DNA of 64,000 nt from Thermosipho affectus (GCF_001990485.1 NZ_LBFC01000023.1:56597-120596), one strand, 5' to 3'. Shown: positions 18,006-29,991, counted from the first letter of the stretch. Notes: a model not told the origin generated them from the sequence alone. Numbers and translations are program-made.

Positions 18006-20114
18006 ATGATTTACAAAGTGATATATGGAAATCCGGATGTAAGTAGCGAAGCGGTTGTAAATGAAAAAAAGGTAAAGTTAGTGGATCAAGAGTATTTAAA
18101 AAACGTGATTTTTGATGAATGTCTTTTAAAAAAAGAAAAAGAATATTTGATATTAAGAATAAAGTTAAAGGAAAAAAGAGGTTTTTATTTTGGCTTTGGC
18201 GATAAAGTTGGGCCTTTAAATAGAAAAGGAAGAAGATATATTTTTTGGAATACGGATGATTTTATTCATCATCCCGGAGCAGAACCTTTGTATAAGAGTT
18301 TTCCATTTTTTATTTACATCTCAAAGAACATGAAATTTGGAATATTTACAGATTATCCTGGTTATATGGAGATTGATCTAGATAGTGAAGGTAAAGGGGA
18401 AATAGAATTTAAAGTTAGAGGAGAGGGCTTTAATCAATATATTATTTTAGAAGAAAAGGTAAAGAAGATCTTAAAGCAATATCTATATTTAACCGGTAAA
18501 AATGTGGCCTTTCCATTTTGGAGTTTGGGATATCAACAAAGTAGATGGAGTTATTCTTCTCAAAGTGAAGTTTTGCAAATTGCAAAGAAATTTAGAGATA
18601 AAAACATACCATGTGATGTTATTTGGCTTGATATCGATTATATGGAAGGGTATAAGGTTTTTACTTGGAATAAAGAAAATTTTTCCAATTACAAGTTAAT
18701 GTTAGAGAAACTTCATAATATGGGGTTTAAAGTTTCGGCAATTTTGGATCCGGGAGTTAAAGTAGAAAAGAATTATGAAGTGTTTGAAGAAGCCAAGGAT
18801 AGATATTTTTTGAAAGATACTTCAGGGAAAGATTTTGAAGGAGCAGTTTGGCCTGGACGTGTTAGGTTTCCAGATTTTTGTGAAAATAAAGTTAGAAAAT
18901 GGTGGGCAAGAAAAGTTAATAAGCTTTTGGAAGATGGAATAGATGGATTTTGGAATGATATGAATGAGATTGCAATTTTTGCAAGTGAAAAAGATATAGA
19001 AGATGCAAAAGAAAAATTGAAAAATATGAAATTAGAGGATGGAATAAAGGTTGCAAGTGTAATTGGAGAAATTGGAGAGATAAAAAAAAGGGGAAGAGGA
19101 GATGAGATAGTACATCTTTCGGGAAAGAAACACTATAAGTTGAAAAATGTTTATGGTTTTAATATGATTCGTGCAACATTTGGAGGTTTTCCAAAGAACA
19201 AAAGAAAGTTGATAATTACAAGATCAGCGTATTCGGGAGTCCAAAGATATGGAGGAGTGTGGACTGGGGATAACCATAGTTGGTGGGAGCATATACTTTT
19301 AGAAATTCAAAGAATAAACTCTTTGTCGATGGTTGGCGTTTTTAACTCTGGATTTGATGTTGGAGGATTCGGGGGTAATGTTGAACCAGAGTTAATAGTT
19401 AGGTTTATGCAGTTAGGAGTCTTTATGCCTTTGTTTAGGAATCATTCAGCTATTGAGACTAGGAGGCAAGAACCTTGGAGTTTTGATACAGAATATGAGG
19501 AATTATTAAAAGATGTGATAGTTTATAGGTATAAACTAATCCCCTATTTATACACATCCTATATGTTAGGGATATTAGAAGATAAACCACTTATTGCCCC
19601 AATTTTTTATTATTTTGAAAACGATGAACAATCTTACCAGGTTTTTGATCAGTTTATGGTTGGAAAAAGCTTATTAGTTGCGCCTGTGTATAATCCTGGT
19701 GTGACAAAAAGAATGGTTTATTTGCCTAAGAGAGCTTTAAATTTCAACAATAAAATTTTTGTAAGAAAAGGTTGGAATCTTGTGGATGCTCCTTTAAGCA
19801 AGATTCCGCATTTTATATTGGATGGTTCTATTGTATTTATGCAAGATGAGGTACAATACTTGAAAAATTCATATAACGATGTATTAACTGCGCATGTAGT
19901 AGCTTATAATGATAAAGCTGTTGGATATTTGTATGAAGATGATGGTGAAAGTTATAATTACAAAAAAGGATTATATAACTTATACAAAGTAGTCTACGAT
20001 AAAGGAAATGTACAGTTTTTAACTAAAAGAAATGGTTTTTTGCATAGGAAACGGAAAATTAAATTTAAAATTTACAGAAAGTTTGGTCTGGATGAGTTTG
20101 AGTTAGAATTTTAG
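18006..20114 (+). CDS. Glycoside hydrolase family 31 alpha-glucosidase
   Basis: 702-residue cytoplasmic (no signal peptide) GH31 enzyme releasing glucose from alpha-glucosides. The nucleophile motif is GFWNDMNE, and the acid/base region is [22 protein letters not shown] and [16 protein letters not shown] are typical of the family barrel, and a C-terminal beta-sandwich follows. The ATG at 18006 with GGAGGG 7 bases upstream is preferred over the TTG at 17991, which lies inside panC. An insertion around residues 330-380 ([14 protein letters not shown] region) varies among family members. Confidence 0.92.
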   Translation: MIYKVIYGNPDVSSEAVVNEKKVKLVDQEYLKNVIFDECLLKKEKEYLILRIKLKEKRGFYFGFGDKVGPLNRKGRRYIFWNTDDFIHHPGAEPLYKSFPFFIYISKNMKFGIFTDYPGYMEIDLDSEGKGEIEFKVRGEGFNQYIILEEKVKKILKQYLYLTGKNVAFPFWSLGYQQSRWSYSSQSEVLQIAKKFRDKNIPCDVIWLDIDYMEGYKVFTWNKENFSNYKLMLEKLHNMGFKVSAILDPGVKVEKNYEVFEEAKDRYFLKDTSGKDFEGAVWPGRVRFPDFCENKVRKWWARKVNKLLEDGIDGFWNDMNEIAIFASEKDIEDAKEKLKNMKLEDGIKVASVIGEIGEIKKRGRGDEIVHLSGKKHYKLKNVYGFNMIRATFGGFPKNKRKLIITRSAYSGVQRYGGVWTGDNHSWWEHILLEIQRINSLSMVGVFNSGFDVGGFGGNVEPELIVRFMQLGVFMPLFRNHSAIETRRQEPWSFDTEYEELLKDVIVYRYKLIPYLYTSYMLGILEDKPLIAPIFYYFENDEQSYQVFDQFMVGKSLLVAPVYNPGVTKRMVYLPKRALNFNNKIFVRKGWNLVDAPLSKIPHFILDGSIVFMQDEVQYLKNSYNDVLTAHVVAYNDKAVGYLYEDDGESYNYKKGLYNLYKVVYDKGNVQFLTKRNGFLHRKRKIKFKIYRKFGLDEFELEF

Positions 20115-20125
20115 GAGGTGTTTTG

Positions 20126-22222
20126 ATGAAAGATTTTAAAGAATGGAGTAAGGAGTTATTTGGAAGAAAATTAACAGTTCAATATGGAAAAGTTGCTAAA
20201 CAATCTTCAGGTTCAGCATGGGTTCAATTTGGAGATAGTGTGGTATTAGCTACTGCAAATATTTCAGATAGAGTGATAGAAGGAGTTGATTTTGTCCCGT
20301 TAACCGTTGAATATCAAGAAAAATTTTACGCCGCCGGAAAAATTCCAGGTGGGTTTATAAAACGTGAGGGTAAACCTTCTGAATCTGCAATTTTATCAGC
20401 AAGATTGATTGATCGACCAATAAGGCCATTGTTTCCAAAATATCTGAGAAATGATGTGCAGTTAATTGTAACTGTACTATCTGTAGATTCTGATACACCA
20501 CCGGATGTTACTGGTATAATTGCATCTTCGCTAGCTTTGAATTTTTCAAAGATACCGTTCACTGGTATTGTTGCCGGTGTAAGAGTGGGATATGTTGATG
20601 GGAAGTTTATTGTTTTTCCGACCGAAGAACAATTAAAAAATAGTAGGTTAGATATTGTAGTTGCGGGAAGTAAAGATGCGATAACAATGGTGGAGGGAGA
20701 AGCAAAGGAGATTTCAGAGGAAGAAATGGTGCAAGCATTGCTTGTTGCACATGATGCAATTAAAGAGATAATATCTTTTGAAGAGGAAATTTTGAAAGAT
20801 GTTAGCGTTAAAAAGATGGAAATAGAAGAGCCAAAACCAAAAGAAGAACTAATTCAAAAGTTGGAAAGTTTAATTTTAGAGCAAGAATTAAAGGAAAGAT
20901 TATTAACCAAAGAAAAATTGGAAAGATCCGAAAGATTAAAAGAGTATAAGGAAGAGGTTATTTCAAAAATTTTTGAAGAATTTGATGTTGATGAAGAGGA
21001 AAAAGCAACTCAAGAAATGCTTTTAAAAGAATATTTTGATGAGAAAGCAAAAAGTTTGATGAGGAAAATAATAGTTACGGAAGGATTAAGAGCTGATGGA
21101 AGAAGCCCAGAAGATATTAGGCCAATTATTTGTGAAGTGGGGATTTTGCCAAGGACTCATGGTTCGGCACTCTTTACAAGGGGAGAAACTCAAAGTTTGG
21201 GAATAGTAACACTTGGTGCTCCAATGGAAGAACAAATTGTTGACACTATAATGGAAGAAGGAACAAAACGTTTTATTTTGCATTATAATTTTCCACCATT
21301 TTCCGTTGGAGAAGTAAAACCGTTAAGAGGTCCTGGAAGAAGAGAAATAGGTCATGGCCATTTAGCGGAAAGAGCACTAAAAGCTGTGGCACCGGCTGAA
21401 GATGATTTTCCATATGTAATACGTGTAGTTTCTGAAATTTTGGAATCAAATGGTTCTTCTTCAATGGCAACTGTATGTTCTGGCTCTTTGGCGCTCATGG
21501 ATGCTGGAGTTCCGATAAAAACACATGTTGCAGGGGTTGCAATGGGGTTAATCGTAGAGGATGGAGAAGCAGTTGTTTTAACTGATATTCAAGGTTTAGA
21601 AGATCATTGGGGAGATATGGATTTTAAAGTTACGGGTACAAAAGATGGTATTACTGCGTTTCAGATGGATTGTAAAATAGCAGGAGTGGGCGAGGAGTTA
21701 CTTAAAAAAGCTTTAGAACAGGCAAGAATAGCTAGAATGAAGATTTTGGATATAATGTTTAAAACTATTGAAAAACCAAGAGAATCCCTATCACCTTATG
21801 CTCCTTTAATTGCTAATATAGAGATAGATCCGATAAAGGTTGGAGAAATAATAGGTCCTGGCGGTAAAGTAATTAAATCTATTGTTAAAGAATTTGGCGT
21901 TGAAATATCCATTGATGATACAACTGGAAAAGTTTCAATTTATGGTAAGGATCAAAAGAAAGTTAATGATGCCATTGAATATATAAAAACATTAACTAGA
22001 GAAATAAAAGTGGGTGATATTTTTGAGGGTAAGGTTACTAGAATTGAACCTTATGGTTTGTTTGTTGAGTTAATGCCTGGAAAAATAGGACTTGCACATT
22101 CTAGTAAATTAGGAAGTGATTCAAAGGAATTTAGAAAAAAATACAAAATAGGAGATCAAATAAAAGTAGTAGTTGTTAATATAGACAATAGTGGAAGAAT
22201 TCAATTGGGAAAAGCAGAATAG
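20126..22222 (+). CDS. pnp: Polynucleotide phosphorylase
   Basis: Phosphorolytic 3'-5' exoribonuclease of the RNA degradosome. 698 residues in the standard order: two RNase PH domains (first with [14 protein letters not shown] and [12 protein letters not shown]; second with [14 protein letters not shown] and [17 protein letters not shown]) separated by the helical linker, then KH ([12 protein letters not shown]) and S1 ([13 protein letters not shown]) domains at the C-terminus. Start ATG at 20126 with AGGAGGTG upstream; an adjacent in-frame TTG is less likely. Confidence 0.96.
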   Translation: MKDFKEWSKELFGRKLTVQYGKVAKQSSGSAWVQFGDSVVLATANISDRVIEGVDFVPLTVEYQEKFYAAGKIPGGFIKREGKPSESAILSARLIDRPIRPLFPKYLRNDVQLIVTVLSVDSDTPPDVTGIIASSLALNFSKIPFTGIVAGVRVGYVDGKFIVFPTEEQLKNSRLDIVVAGSKDAITMVEGEAKEISEEEMVQALLVAHDAIKEIISFEEEILKDVSVKKMEIEEPKPKEELIQKLESLILEQELKERLLTKEKLERSERLKEYKEEVISKIFEEFDVDEEEKATQEMLLKEYFDEKAKSLMRKIIVTEGLRADGRSPEDIRPIICEVGILPRTHGSALFTRGETQSLGIVTLGAPMEEQIVDTIMEEGTKRFILHYNFPPFSVGEVKPLRGPGRREIGHGHLAERALKAVAPAEDDFPYVIRVVSEILESNGSSSMATVCSGSLALMDAGVPIKTHVAGVAMGLIVEDGEAVVLTDIQGLEDHWGDMDFKVTGTKDGITAFQMDCKIAGVGEELLKKALEQARIARMKILDIMFKTIEKPRESLSPYAPLIANIEIDPIKVGEIIGPGGKVIKSIVKEFGVEISIDDTTGKVSIYGKDQKKVNDAIEYIKTLTREIKVGDIFEGKVTRIEPYGLFVELMPGKIGLAHSSKLGSDSKEFRKKYKIGDQIKVVVVNIDNSGRIQLGKAE

Positions 22223-22236
22223 AGGGATGGAAAATT

Positions 22237-23478
22237 ATGGAAAAAATGATTTTAAGAAATGGAATTGAACTATATTTTTATCCTGTAGAAGGTGTTAGAT
22301 CTGCTACTATTGCATTTAACGTTGGAGTGGGATCTGTGTACGAGCCAGAGGAACTATCTGGCATTTCCCATTTTATTGAGCATTTGTCCTTTAGGGGGAC
22401 AAAGAAATATAATATGAAAGAATTAAAATTAATGGTTGAAGAAGTTGGTGGCATGTTAAATGCGTGGACAGATAAAGAAAACACAGTATATTATGCCAAA
22501 GTCCCTTCTTCTACTTTATTTGATGCATTTGATGCGCTAAAGGAAATAGTTTTTTATCCAAATTTTAAGGATGAAGATTTAGAGTTAGAGAGAAGCATAA
22601 TTTATCAAGAGTATCTTTCTCACAAAGAGGATCCCATGAGTAATTTGTTTGATTTGATGTATCAAAGGGGATTAAGAGGACCACATTCTAAAACGGTAAT
22701 CGGCACAGAAGAAACTATTAAAAATATATCGTTAGATGATATTAATAGATTTCATGAAGAATTTTATACACCGTATAATGTTAAAGTAATAATAGTTGGT
22801 TATGTAGATAGAAAGGTATTGGATAAAATAGTTAATGAACTTGAAAAAGTGGACGGAAATTTTATTAGAACCGTGAAACACAAAAGTGATATAAATCATG
22901 GGATTTTGGAAGGAAAGGTAATGAAGAATGCAAAACAAGTTCACATATTATACGTAACAAAGGGATTTTCACTTGAAGAGCATGAAAGATATCCAATGAT
23001 AGTTTTGAATACAATATTAAGTAGTGGTATGAGTTCGTATTTTTTTGAGGAAATAAGGGAAAAAGAAGGATTGGTTTATGATATATTTTCTACGAATCTT
23101 TCGCAAAAAAATTGGGGAATTTTTAATATTTATGCGGCTGTGTCTCTAGAAAAAGTTGAAAAGTTTGTAAGAAGAATGTTTGAGGTTATAAGGAATTTTA
23201 AATTGACTGATGATATGTTCAATTACGGAAAAAAACGGATGATTGGAAAGTTAGAACTTTCAACTGAGAGTACTTCAACTATTACAAATTTGATAATTGA
23301 ATATTTAGCGAATGATGTTACTCCTGAGCTTCCGATAGATATTATTAAAAGAATTAAGACTATACAAAAAAAGGAAATAGAAGATGTTTTTGAAAAACTT
23401 TTCACTCAACGGTGGTCGTTATTTTATGTTTCTCCCAAAAAGTTAAATAATCTAAATTTTAGGGGGGAATTCTTTTGA
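22237..23478 (+). CDS. M16 family zinc peptidase
   Basis: 413-residue pitrilysin/mitochondrial-processing-peptidase-like protein. The inverted zinc motif HFIEH is in ISHFIEHLSFRGTKKY, with the distal Glu region ELERSIIYQEYLSHKEDP about 75 residues on. The C-terminal half (EEIREKEGLVYDIFS) supplies the substrate-binding Arg/Tyr-like segment. One M16 protein following pnp is a common bacterial arrangement (YmxG-like). Substrate unknown. Ends overlapping the next gene by 4 bases. Confidence 0.9.
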   Translation: MEKMILRNGIELYFYPVEGVRSATIAFNVGVGSVYEPEELSGISHFIEHLSFRGTKKYNMKELKLMVEEVGGMLNAWTDKENTVYYAKVPSSTLFDAFDALKEIVFYPNFKDEDLELERSIIYQEYLSHKEDPMSNLFDLMYQRGLRGPHSKTVIGTEETIKNISLDDINRFHEEFYTPYNVKVIIVGYVDRKVLDKIVNELEKVDGNFIRTVKHKSDINHGILEGKVMKNAKQVHILYVTKGFSLEEHERYPMIVLNTILSSGMSSYFFEEIREKEGLVYDIFSTNLSQKNWGIFNIYAAVSLEKVEKFVRRMFEVIRNFKLTDDMFNYGKKRMIGKLELSTESTSTITNLIIEYLANDVTPELPIDIIKRIKTIQKKEIEDVFEKLFTQRWSLFYVSPKKLNNLNFRGEFF

Positions 23479-24467
23479 TTATATGGAAAAATATTGAATT
23501 AGTTGAACCAGGTGAAATTGTTGGTGAGGATGTTTATGATCCTTCGGGATTTATAATATTGATAAAGGAAGGTTCTGTATTAAAAGAAGGGGATATATAT
23601 CTTTTAAAAAATCGTGGAGTTAGTATTCTTCCAATTTATGTAGAAGAAGTACTAACCTCTGAGGATATAGAACCAACAATTGATATGGAATTATATGATA
23701 ACTTATCTAAAGATTTATCCAATACCTTTGAAGAGGTAAAGAGTGGAGAATTAAATGTAAAAAAAGTAGTTAAACACTCAGAGGAAATTATGAAAAAAGT
23801 TCTTGAAAAATACAACGAAAAGATTCTTAATTTAATTAGGAAAGATCAAAAACCTTTGGCAAGACATGCTATAAATACCGGTGTAATATCTTCCATTATT
23901 GGGATTAGTTTGGGGTTTGATGATGAAACACTGAATAAACTTATAATTTCTGCAATTTTACATGATGTTGCACACGAAAAACCCGTTCGTGATATAATAG
24001 AATACTATGATACTCATCCAATAAAAGCAACGGGAATGTTGAGAAAACATTTTAATATGAATGATGATGTTTTGCTTTCAATATTGCATCACCATGAAAG
24101 ATTTGATGGAAAAGGATATCCGCGAAATTTAAAGGGAACATCCATTCCGGTTTTTGCAAGAATACTTTCAATAGCTGATGCGTACGATACGCTTATTAGT
24201 AAAGATTTTCCTGGAAAAGCTTTTTCTCCGTATGAGGCAGTGAAATTTATAATTTCAAATTCTGGAAAAATGTTTGATCCAAATATAGTTTCAAAATTTG
24301 TACAATATGTTGGTATATATCCTACTGGAACGGTGGTAGAGTTAAGTAACGGAGAAAGAGGTATTGTAGTGAAAGTTTTATCTGGCCTTATTCCTTTGGT
24401 AAAAGCCAATGGTAAGTTACTTGATATAGTAAAGGAGAAGATATATATAAAGAAAGTAATTAATTAG
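23475..24467 (+). CDS. HD-GYP-related phosphohydrolase
   Basis: 330-residue protein; residues ~130-290 form an HD domain with HD in ILHDVAHEK and the later HHHERFDGKGYPRNLKG, the GYP signature of c-di-GMP phosphodiesterases. The usual HDIGKxxIP is altered to HDVAHEKPV, so activity is not guaranteed. The N-terminal ~110 residues resemble the small domain that often precedes HD-GYP (LVEPGEIVGEDVYDPSGFI), and a beta-rich tail follows (VVELSNGERGIVVKV). The start is TTG, because no in-frame ATG is near and AGGGGGG precedes it. Confidence 0.85.
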   Translation: MIIWKNIELVEPGEIVGEDVYDPSGFIILIKEGSVLKEGDIYLLKNRGVSILPIYVEEVLTSEDIEPTIDMELYDNLSKDLSNTFEEVKSGELNVKKVVKHSEEIMKKVLEKYNEKILNLIRKDQKPLARHAINTGVISSIIGISLGFDDETLNKLIISAILHDVAHEKPVRDIIEYYDTHPIKATGMLRKHFNMNDDVLLSILHHHERFDGKGYPRNLKGTSIPVFARILSIADAYDTLISKDFPGKAFSPYEAVKFIISNSGKMFDPNIVSKFVQYVGIYPTGTVVELSNGERGIVVKVLSGLIPLVKANGKLLDIVKEKIYIKKVIN

Positions 24468-24477
24468 GAGGGAAACC

Positions 24478-25857
24478 ATGAAAAATTTTGATAGATTAAC
24501 TCCAAAACAAATTGTGAATGAACTAGATAAGTTTATTGTGGGACAAAATGAAGCTAAAAAAGCTGTTGCTATTGCTATAAGAAATAGAATTCGTAGACAA
24601 AAATTACCAGATGAATGGAAAAAAGAAATAACTCCTAAAAATATTTTAATGATTGGGCCTACTGGTGTTGGTAAAACAGAAATAGCAAGAAGATTGGCTC
24701 AACTTTCTGGTTCCCCATTTTTAAAGGTTGAAGCAACAAGATTTACTGAAGTTGGATATGTTGGAAAAAATGTTGATTCAATGATTAGGGAATTAGTCGA
24801 AATAGCTGTAAACATGGTAAAACAAAAGAAAATGAAGGAAGTTGAAGAAAAAGCTAAAAGAAATGTCGAGGAAAGGATTTTAGATGCCATTTTACCAAGC
24901 GCAAAAAAACCACAAATCCCATTTGCAAATATTTTTGGGATGCAATTGGAAAAAACTCAAACTGTAGAGGAAAATGTAGATTTTAGAGGTAAAAGGGAAG
25001 AGTTAAGAAAAAAGTTGAGAAATGGAGAACTTGATAATAATGAGATCGAAATAGAAATTGAAACTGGAAATTCTCCAATAGGTTTTATAGGTCTTCCTGA
25101 AATGGAGGATATTGGAATGGATTTATCAAATGTTTTGGGGAATATTTTTCCAAAACAGAAGAAAAGAAGAAAGATGAAAATTTCTGATGCTAAAAAAGTG
25201 CTATTACCAATAGAAGAAGAAAAACTTATTGATATGGATGAGACAGTTCAAGAAGCATTAGAACTTGCTCAAAATAGGGGAATTGTATTTATAGATGAAA
25301 TGGATAAAATTGCGGTAAAAACATCTGGGGGAGGGCAAGATATTTCAAGACAAGGTGTACAAAGAGATCTTTTGCCAATAGTAGAGGGAACGACTATAAC
25401 TACAAAATATGGACCTGTTAAAACAGACTTTATATTATTTATAGCTGCAGGAGCTTTCCATGTTTCAAAACCTTCGGATCTTATACCAGAATTGCAAGGA
25501 AGGTTTCCAATAAGGGTGGAACTTGAACCATTGACTGAAAATGATTTTGTAAGAATTTTAATTGAACCGGAAAACGCCTTAACTAAACAATATCAAGCGT
25601 TGCTTTATACTGAAGGAGTACATTTGGAGTTTACTGAAGATGGTGTAAGAGAAATAGCAAAGGTATCGTATAAATTGAACCAAAAATTGGAAAATATTGG
25701 TGCAAGGAGATTGTATACAGTACTTGAAAAGATACTTGAAGACGTTTTATTTGAAGCACCAGACATAGAAGAAAGAATTGTCGTAGACAAAGAGTTTGTT
25801 AGTAAAAAATTGAAGGATATAATAGAAGATGAAGATTTAACTTCGTATATACTATAG
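24478..25857 (+). CDS. hslU: ATP-dependent protease ATPase subunit HslU
   Basis: AAA+ unfoldase that feeds the HslV peptidase. 459 residues: Walker A GPTGVGKTEIARRL, Walker B GIVFIDEMDKIA, a charged I-domain (residues ~110-240), sensor region DLIPELQGRFPIRVEL and the C-terminal tail ending TSYIL that docks into HslV. hslV usually precedes hslU; here the upstream gene is an HD-GYP protein and hslV is absent from the window, so it must be encoded elsewhere or be missing. Confidence 0.95.
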   Translation: MKNFDRLTPKQIVNELDKFIVGQNEAKKAVAIAIRNRIRRQKLPDEWKKEITPKNILMIGPTGVGKTEIARRLAQLSGSPFLKVEATRFTEVGYVGKNVDSMIRELVEIAVNMVKQKKMKEVEEKAKRNVEERILDAILPSAKKPQIPFANIFGMQLEKTQTVEENVDFRGKREELRKKLRNGELDNNEIEIEIETGNSPIGFIGLPEMEDIGMDLSNVLGNIFPKQKKRRKMKISDAKKVLLPIEEEKLIDMDETVQEALELAQNRGIVFIDEMDKIAVKTSGGGQDISRQGVQRDLLPIVEGTTITTKYGPVKTDFILFIAAGAFHVSKPSDLIPELQGRFPIRVELEPLTENDFVRILIEPENALTKQYQALLYTEGVHLEFTEDGVREIAKVSYKLNQKLENIGARRLYTVLEKILEDVLFEAPDIEERIVVDKEFVSKKLKDIIEDEDLTSYIL

Positions 25858-25867
25858 GAGGGAGAAA

Positions 25868-27154
25868 GTGAAGGCATCTGCTAAAAAAAGACTAAAAGAG
25901 TCAGTTTTGGCATATTTATTTTTGTTGCCATCGTTAATTGTGTTAGGTATATTTGTTTTTTGGCCTGTAGGTTTTTCGTTTGTTTTAAGTTTTTTTAAGT
26001 GGGATTTTAGAAACATGAAAACCCCTTATTTTAGTGGTTTTGATAACTATTTAAAAATTTTTGAGTATAACTATCCTCCAAAATTTTCTTTTTTGGAGGG
26101 GTTAGTTTATTCTATTTCATATATTTTTCTTTCTATAATTTTAGTTTTTACGGTTTATGCTTTTGTGAGAATTTGGAAAGATAAGAAGGTTACTATATTT
26201 TTTGTTAATATTTTTGCTATTGTATGGGCATTTTTAATATTTTTTAAATTGAATTCCTTTATTTTGTTTTTAGATATAGTTTTAGCTGTAGTTTTATTTT
26301 TGAATTTAAAAAACAAAAGTTTGACGAAATTATTTAAAAAATTTGCTTGGATTAATGTTTCGGCTATAATTGTTGTGTATGTTTTGCTTGAAACAAGTAA
26401 ATTTAATCAAAATGGATTATTTGTGTTTTTTATGGATGCAAAGGATAAGAATTTGTTTATGAAAGCTTTAGTTAATACGTTTTATTATGTTATTTTAACA
26501 GTTCCTATAACACTTTTGTTATCGTTGATAGTAGCCGTTTTATTAAATTCAAATGTAAGATTTAGAGTGTTTTTTAGAACGAGTTATTTCATTCCTTTTG
26601 TTACATCCGTAGTTGCAGTCTCATTGGTTTGGAAGTGGATTTTTAATGACGAGTTTGGACTTTTGAATTACTTTTTATCTTGGTTTAATATAGAAGGAAT
26701 AAGGTGGTTAAAAGATGAAAAGTGGACAATTCCAACTATTGCGATTGTATCAATCTGGAAGCAGATAGGTTATGATGCAATTATTTTCTTGGCTGGGCTT
26801 CAAAATATTGATCAATTTTATTACGAGGCAGCAGAGGTTGATGGTGCAAATTCTTGGCAAAAATTTTCAAAAATTACGTGGCCTTTACTTTCACCGACTA
26901 CGTTTTTCCTATTAATTGTTTCAATGATTGGTGCTTTTAAGGTTTTTGCACAAGTTTATGTTTTATATGACGGATTACCTGGTCCGTACAATAACAGTGG
27001 TATGACAATGGTGTATTATGTATTTGATTTATTTTATAGGCAACAGAGAATGGGAATTGCCAGTGCAGCTGCATATTTATTATTTGCAGTTATATTGATA
27101 TTTACTGCAATCCAATATAAAGTTGGGAATAAAGTTGTAGAATACGTATCGTGA
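25868..27154 (+). CDS. Carbohydrate ABC transporter permease (MalF-like)
   Basis: 428-residue inner-membrane permease starting at GTG after AGGAGGGAG. An N-terminal helix (LAYLFLLPSLIVLGIFVF) and several extra hydrophobic segments precede the binding-protein-dependent transport core (residues ~205-420). The EAA loop that contacts the ATPase reads YYEAAEVDGANSWQKFSKITWP. It pairs with the following MalG-like gene. No sugar-binding protein or ATPase gene is adjacent, so those partners are encoded elsewhere. Sugar specificity is not readable. Confidence 0.9.
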   Translation: MKASAKKRLKESVLAYLFLLPSLIVLGIFVFWPVGFSFVLSFFKWDFRNMKTPYFSGFDNYLKIFEYNYPPKFSFLEGLVYSISYIFLSIILVFTVYAFVRIWKDKKVTIFFVNIFAIVWAFLIFFKLNSFILFLDIVLAVVLFLNLKNKSLTKLFKKFAWINVSAIIVVYVLLETSKFNQNGLFVFFMDAKDKNLFMKALVNTFYYVILTVPITLLLSLIVAVLLNSNVRFRVFFRTSYFIPFVTSVVAVSLVWKWIFNDEFGLLNYFLSWFNIEGIRWLKDEKWTIPTIAIVSIWKQIGYDAIIFLAGLQNIDQFYYEAAEVDGANSWQKFSKITWPLLSPTTFFLLIVSMIGAFKVFAQVYVLYDGLPGPYNNSGMTMVYYVFDLFYRQQRMGIASAAAYLLFAVILIFTAIQYKVGNKVVEYVS

Positions 27155-27164
27155 GGTGAAAGTG

Positions 27165-29315
27165 ATGAAGAAGTTGATAATATATTTATTACTTTCAATA
27201 GGTTTTGTTGTAATGATTATGCCTTTTGCATGGATGATGATAACATCTTTTAAAATGCCTAGTGAGGTTCAACAATGGCCTCCAAAATGGTATACCAAGA
27301 ACTTTTTCAGCAAAAGAGATGTTAAAGTTGAAACAAAGATGGGTGCAGTAAGGACTTTAAAGGGTATTAGTTTGAGCGAAGCTTTAAGTTTTACCTCTTC
27401 AAAAGAAGAAGACAACGTTTTAAACATTTCAGTAGAAGATGATCCATTCTATAGAGGAGTATTAACCATAGATATAAAAGGATTTGATTATATAGAAAGA
27501 TTATCCAATTCGCAATTTCAAAATTGGTTGAAAAATGTATATATTCCCATAGAAATACAATATGATACACCTGAAAATTTTTTTGAAGAAGTTTTTTTGT
27601 ACTTTAATAGTGGTTCAAAACCGTATTTTAATAGATTAGAATATATTTCAAATTTGACTGGAAAATTTGACTCTGCAATTTCTGGAATAAATTTAATTTC
27701 CAAGTTTGTTAATAGAAGAATAAAAGATAAAAGTGAACAAGAAAAATTTAAAATATTTTTAAATTCAATGAAGGAACAATTATTTTCAACAAAAGAGATA
27801 ATAAAAAAATATAAAGCGGGGAAATATTTGGTATTGGAAAATGATGAAATAAAGAATATTTATGATATTTTATCCAGTTTAGATTTAAATTACAATGGAG
27901 AGAATGTTTTAAATAAGGTTTATAACAATAAAGTAGTAGATGTTATAAAATCAGAAATAAAAATTTTGGAGTTTTATTTAAAAGTATACGATTATTTTAA
28001 GAATATTCAAAGTAAAGTTGTAAACTCTTCAATAGTTGCAAAAGTAATGTCAAAAGACGAGAAATATGAGCTTTTAAAAAATGAAATTTCAAAAATTAAC
28101 AATCCAATATTAGAGGAGATATTAAGCGAAAAAGATCTAAAGGATCTACCTGAAAAATTTTCCAAAAAAGTTGACAAATATTTTATGAATGAATATGCCA
28201 TTAGTATTTCACAACTTAATAGTTTAAAAAGTTTAATAGTAAGTTATAAAAATCTTTTGATTGAAAAGAATATAGATTATACAGATATTCTTAAAAGCGG
28301 TAATTTTAACGATTTAAAATATGTGTCTGATGAAAGATTAAAAGATAGTAATACTTATAAAATATTTATTTCTAAGTTGGAAAACATATCATCTAGGATA
28401 AGGAATTTAGATAAATTCTTAAAGGAATTAATGTTGTATACGGATTATGTTGATGAGGTAAGAAGAGTTTACAATAACTCAATGAATGCATGGAAAATAA
28501 TAAAAGCTCCAGAATTTGTTAAAAACATTAGAGTTAAAAACGGGGAAGTAATAGAAATTGAGCTCTCAAATGTTTCACCTATATACCTTAGTGATGATAA
28601 TTTAAAGTTGGTAAGCTTGAAATTTTCTTTTGGAGAGGTTATAAAGAATGTTTTTCAAAATTATGTTGATGCTTGGAATTCAGCTCCATTTGGAAGATAT
28701 TACTTAAATACGGTTTTTGTGGCAACTGCAACAACAGTGCTTGAAGTAATACTTGCATCAATGGCGGCTTATGCATTTTCTTGGATGAATTTCCCGGGAA
28801 AAAATTTAATATTTGGAATCTTTTTAGCTACAATGATGGTTCCGGGTGAGGTATTACTTGTTCCAAACTTTATAACCATTTCTAAGTTTGGGTGGATAGA
28901 TACGTATTATGCATTAATAATTCCTTGGATTGTAAGTGTATTTGCTATATTCTTAATGAGACAGCATTTTTTAGCAATTCCAAGAGAATTATTTGATGCT
29001 TCTAAGATTGATGGTTGTTCTCATTGGAAGTTTTTATGGAAAATTGTGGTACCATTAAGTAAACCTGTAATTATTACCGGTGCTTTGTTGAAATTTGTCG
29101 GAAGCTGGAATGGATTTTTATGGGTATTAATAGTTACAAATTCTGATAAGTATAGAACTCTTCCAGTTGGATTGCAAAATTTTAGTTCGGATGTTGGAAC
29201 ACTTTATAATCAATTAATGGCTGCAGCAACATTTTCAATACTACCAGTTATATTGTTATTCTTATTCACACAACAGCACTTTGTTAGAGGAATTGCAAGA
29301 ACAGGATTAAAATAA
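27165..29315 (+). CDS. Carbohydrate ABC transporter permease (MalG-like) with a very large periplasmic insertion
   Basis: 716 residues where MalG-type permeases usually have ~280. Residues 3-25 are TM1 ([20 protein letters not shown]) and the core resumes near residue 490 ([19 protein letters not shown]) with the remaining helices and the EAA loop [21 protein letters not shown]. The ~440 intervening residues are charged, Lys/Asn/Ser-rich and helical in character, and should face the outside. The ATG at 27165 is preferred over GTG 27156, which overlaps the RBS GAGGTG. The insertion may contact the binding protein or the cell envelope; its function is unknown. Confidence 0.88.
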   Translation: MKKLIIYLLLSIGFVVMIMPFAWMMITSFKMPSEVQQWPPKWYTKNFFSKRDVKVETKMGAVRTLKGISLSEALSFTSSKEEDNVLNISVEDDPFYRGVLTIDIKGFDYIERLSNSQFQNWLKNVYIPIEIQYDTPENFFEEVFLYFNSGSKPYFNRLEYISNLTGKFDSAISGINLISKFVNRRIKDKSEQEKFKIFLNSMKEQLFSTKEIIKKYKAGKYLVLENDEIKNIYDILSSLDLNYNGENVLNKVYNNKVVDVIKSEIKILEFYLKVYDYFKNIQSKVVNSSIVAKVMSKDEKYELLKNEISKINNPILEEILSEKDLKDLPEKFSKKVDKYFMNEYAISISQLNSLKSLIVSYKNLLIEKNIDYTDILKSGNFNDLKYVSDERLKDSNTYKIFISKLENISSRIRNLDKFLKELMLYTDYVDEVRRVYNNSMNAWKIIKAPEFVKNIRVKNGEVIEIELSNVSPIYLSDDNLKLVSLKFSFGEVIKNVFQNYVDAWNSAPFGRYYLNTVFVATATTVLEVILASMAAYAFSWMNFPGKNLIFGIFLATMMVPGEVLLVPNFITISKFGWIDTYYALIIPWIVSVFAIFLMRQHFLAIPRELFDASKIDGCSHWKFLWKIVVPLSKPVIITGALLKFVGSWNGFLWVLIVTNSDKYRTLPVGLQNFSSDVGTLYNQLMAAATFSILPVILLFLFTQQHFVRGIARTGLK

Positions 29316-29335
29316 TTGAAAAAGGAGGGAATGAA

Positions 29336-29986
29336 ATGAAGATTTTTCTCGATACAGCAAAGATTGACGAGATAAAAAAGGGAGTGGAATGGGGATTAGT
29401 TGATGGAGTGACAACAAATCCTACATTAATTGCAAAAGCTGGTACTCCTTTTAAGGAAACTATTAAAGAGATATGTCAGATCGTTCGAGGGCCTGTTTCT
29501 GCTGAAGTAGTTTCATTGGATTGGCAAGAAATGGTAAAAGAAGCAAGGGAACTTGCAAAAATTGATGATTACGTTGTTGTAAAAATTCCTATGACCCCTG
29601 ATGGGTTAAAAGCTGTTAAGATTTTATCAGCAGAAGGTATAAAAACTAATGTTACACTAGTTTTTAGTGCAAATCAAGCATTGCTTGCGGCAAAAGCTGG
29701 TGCTACTTATGTTAGTCCATTTGTAGGGAGAATGGACGATATAGCTAATGATGGAATGGGAATTGTTGATGAGATTATTACCATATATTCTAATTATGGT
29801 TTTGAAACTGAAGTAATTGTTGCAAGTGTAAGACACCCAAAACATGTTTTAGAATCTGCATTAATGGGAGCGGATATTGTTACAATTCCTTTTAATGTTC
29901 TTGAAAAGTTGTTTCATCACCCTATGACGGAAATAGGTATTAAGAGATTTTTAGATGATTGGAAAAAATATCAAACAGGAAGGTGA
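29336..29986 (+). CDS. tal: Transaldolase / fructose-6-phosphate aldolase-like
   Basis: 216-residue small transaldolase of the TalC/FSA subfamily. Starts [15 protein letters not shown]; the substrate loop [13 protein letters not shown] and the Schiff-base lysine strand [13 protein letters not shown] are both present, as are [19 protein letters not shown] and [13 protein letters not shown]. It transfers dihydroxyacetone units between sugar phosphates in the non-oxidative pentose phosphate pathway. RBS AAAGGAGG. It is followed after 5 bases by aspS. Confidence 0.93.
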   Translation: MKIFLDTAKIDEIKKGVEWGLVDGVTTNPTLIAKAGTPFKETIKEICQIVRGPVSAEVVSLDWQEMVKEARELAKIDDYVVVKIPMTPDGLKAVKILSAEGIKTNVTLVFSANQALLAAKAGATYVSPFVGRMDDIANDGMGIVDEIITIYSNYGFETEVIVASVRHPKHVLESALMGADIVTIPFNVLEKLFHHPMTEIGIKRFLDDWKKYQTGR

Positions 29987-29991
29987 GGATT

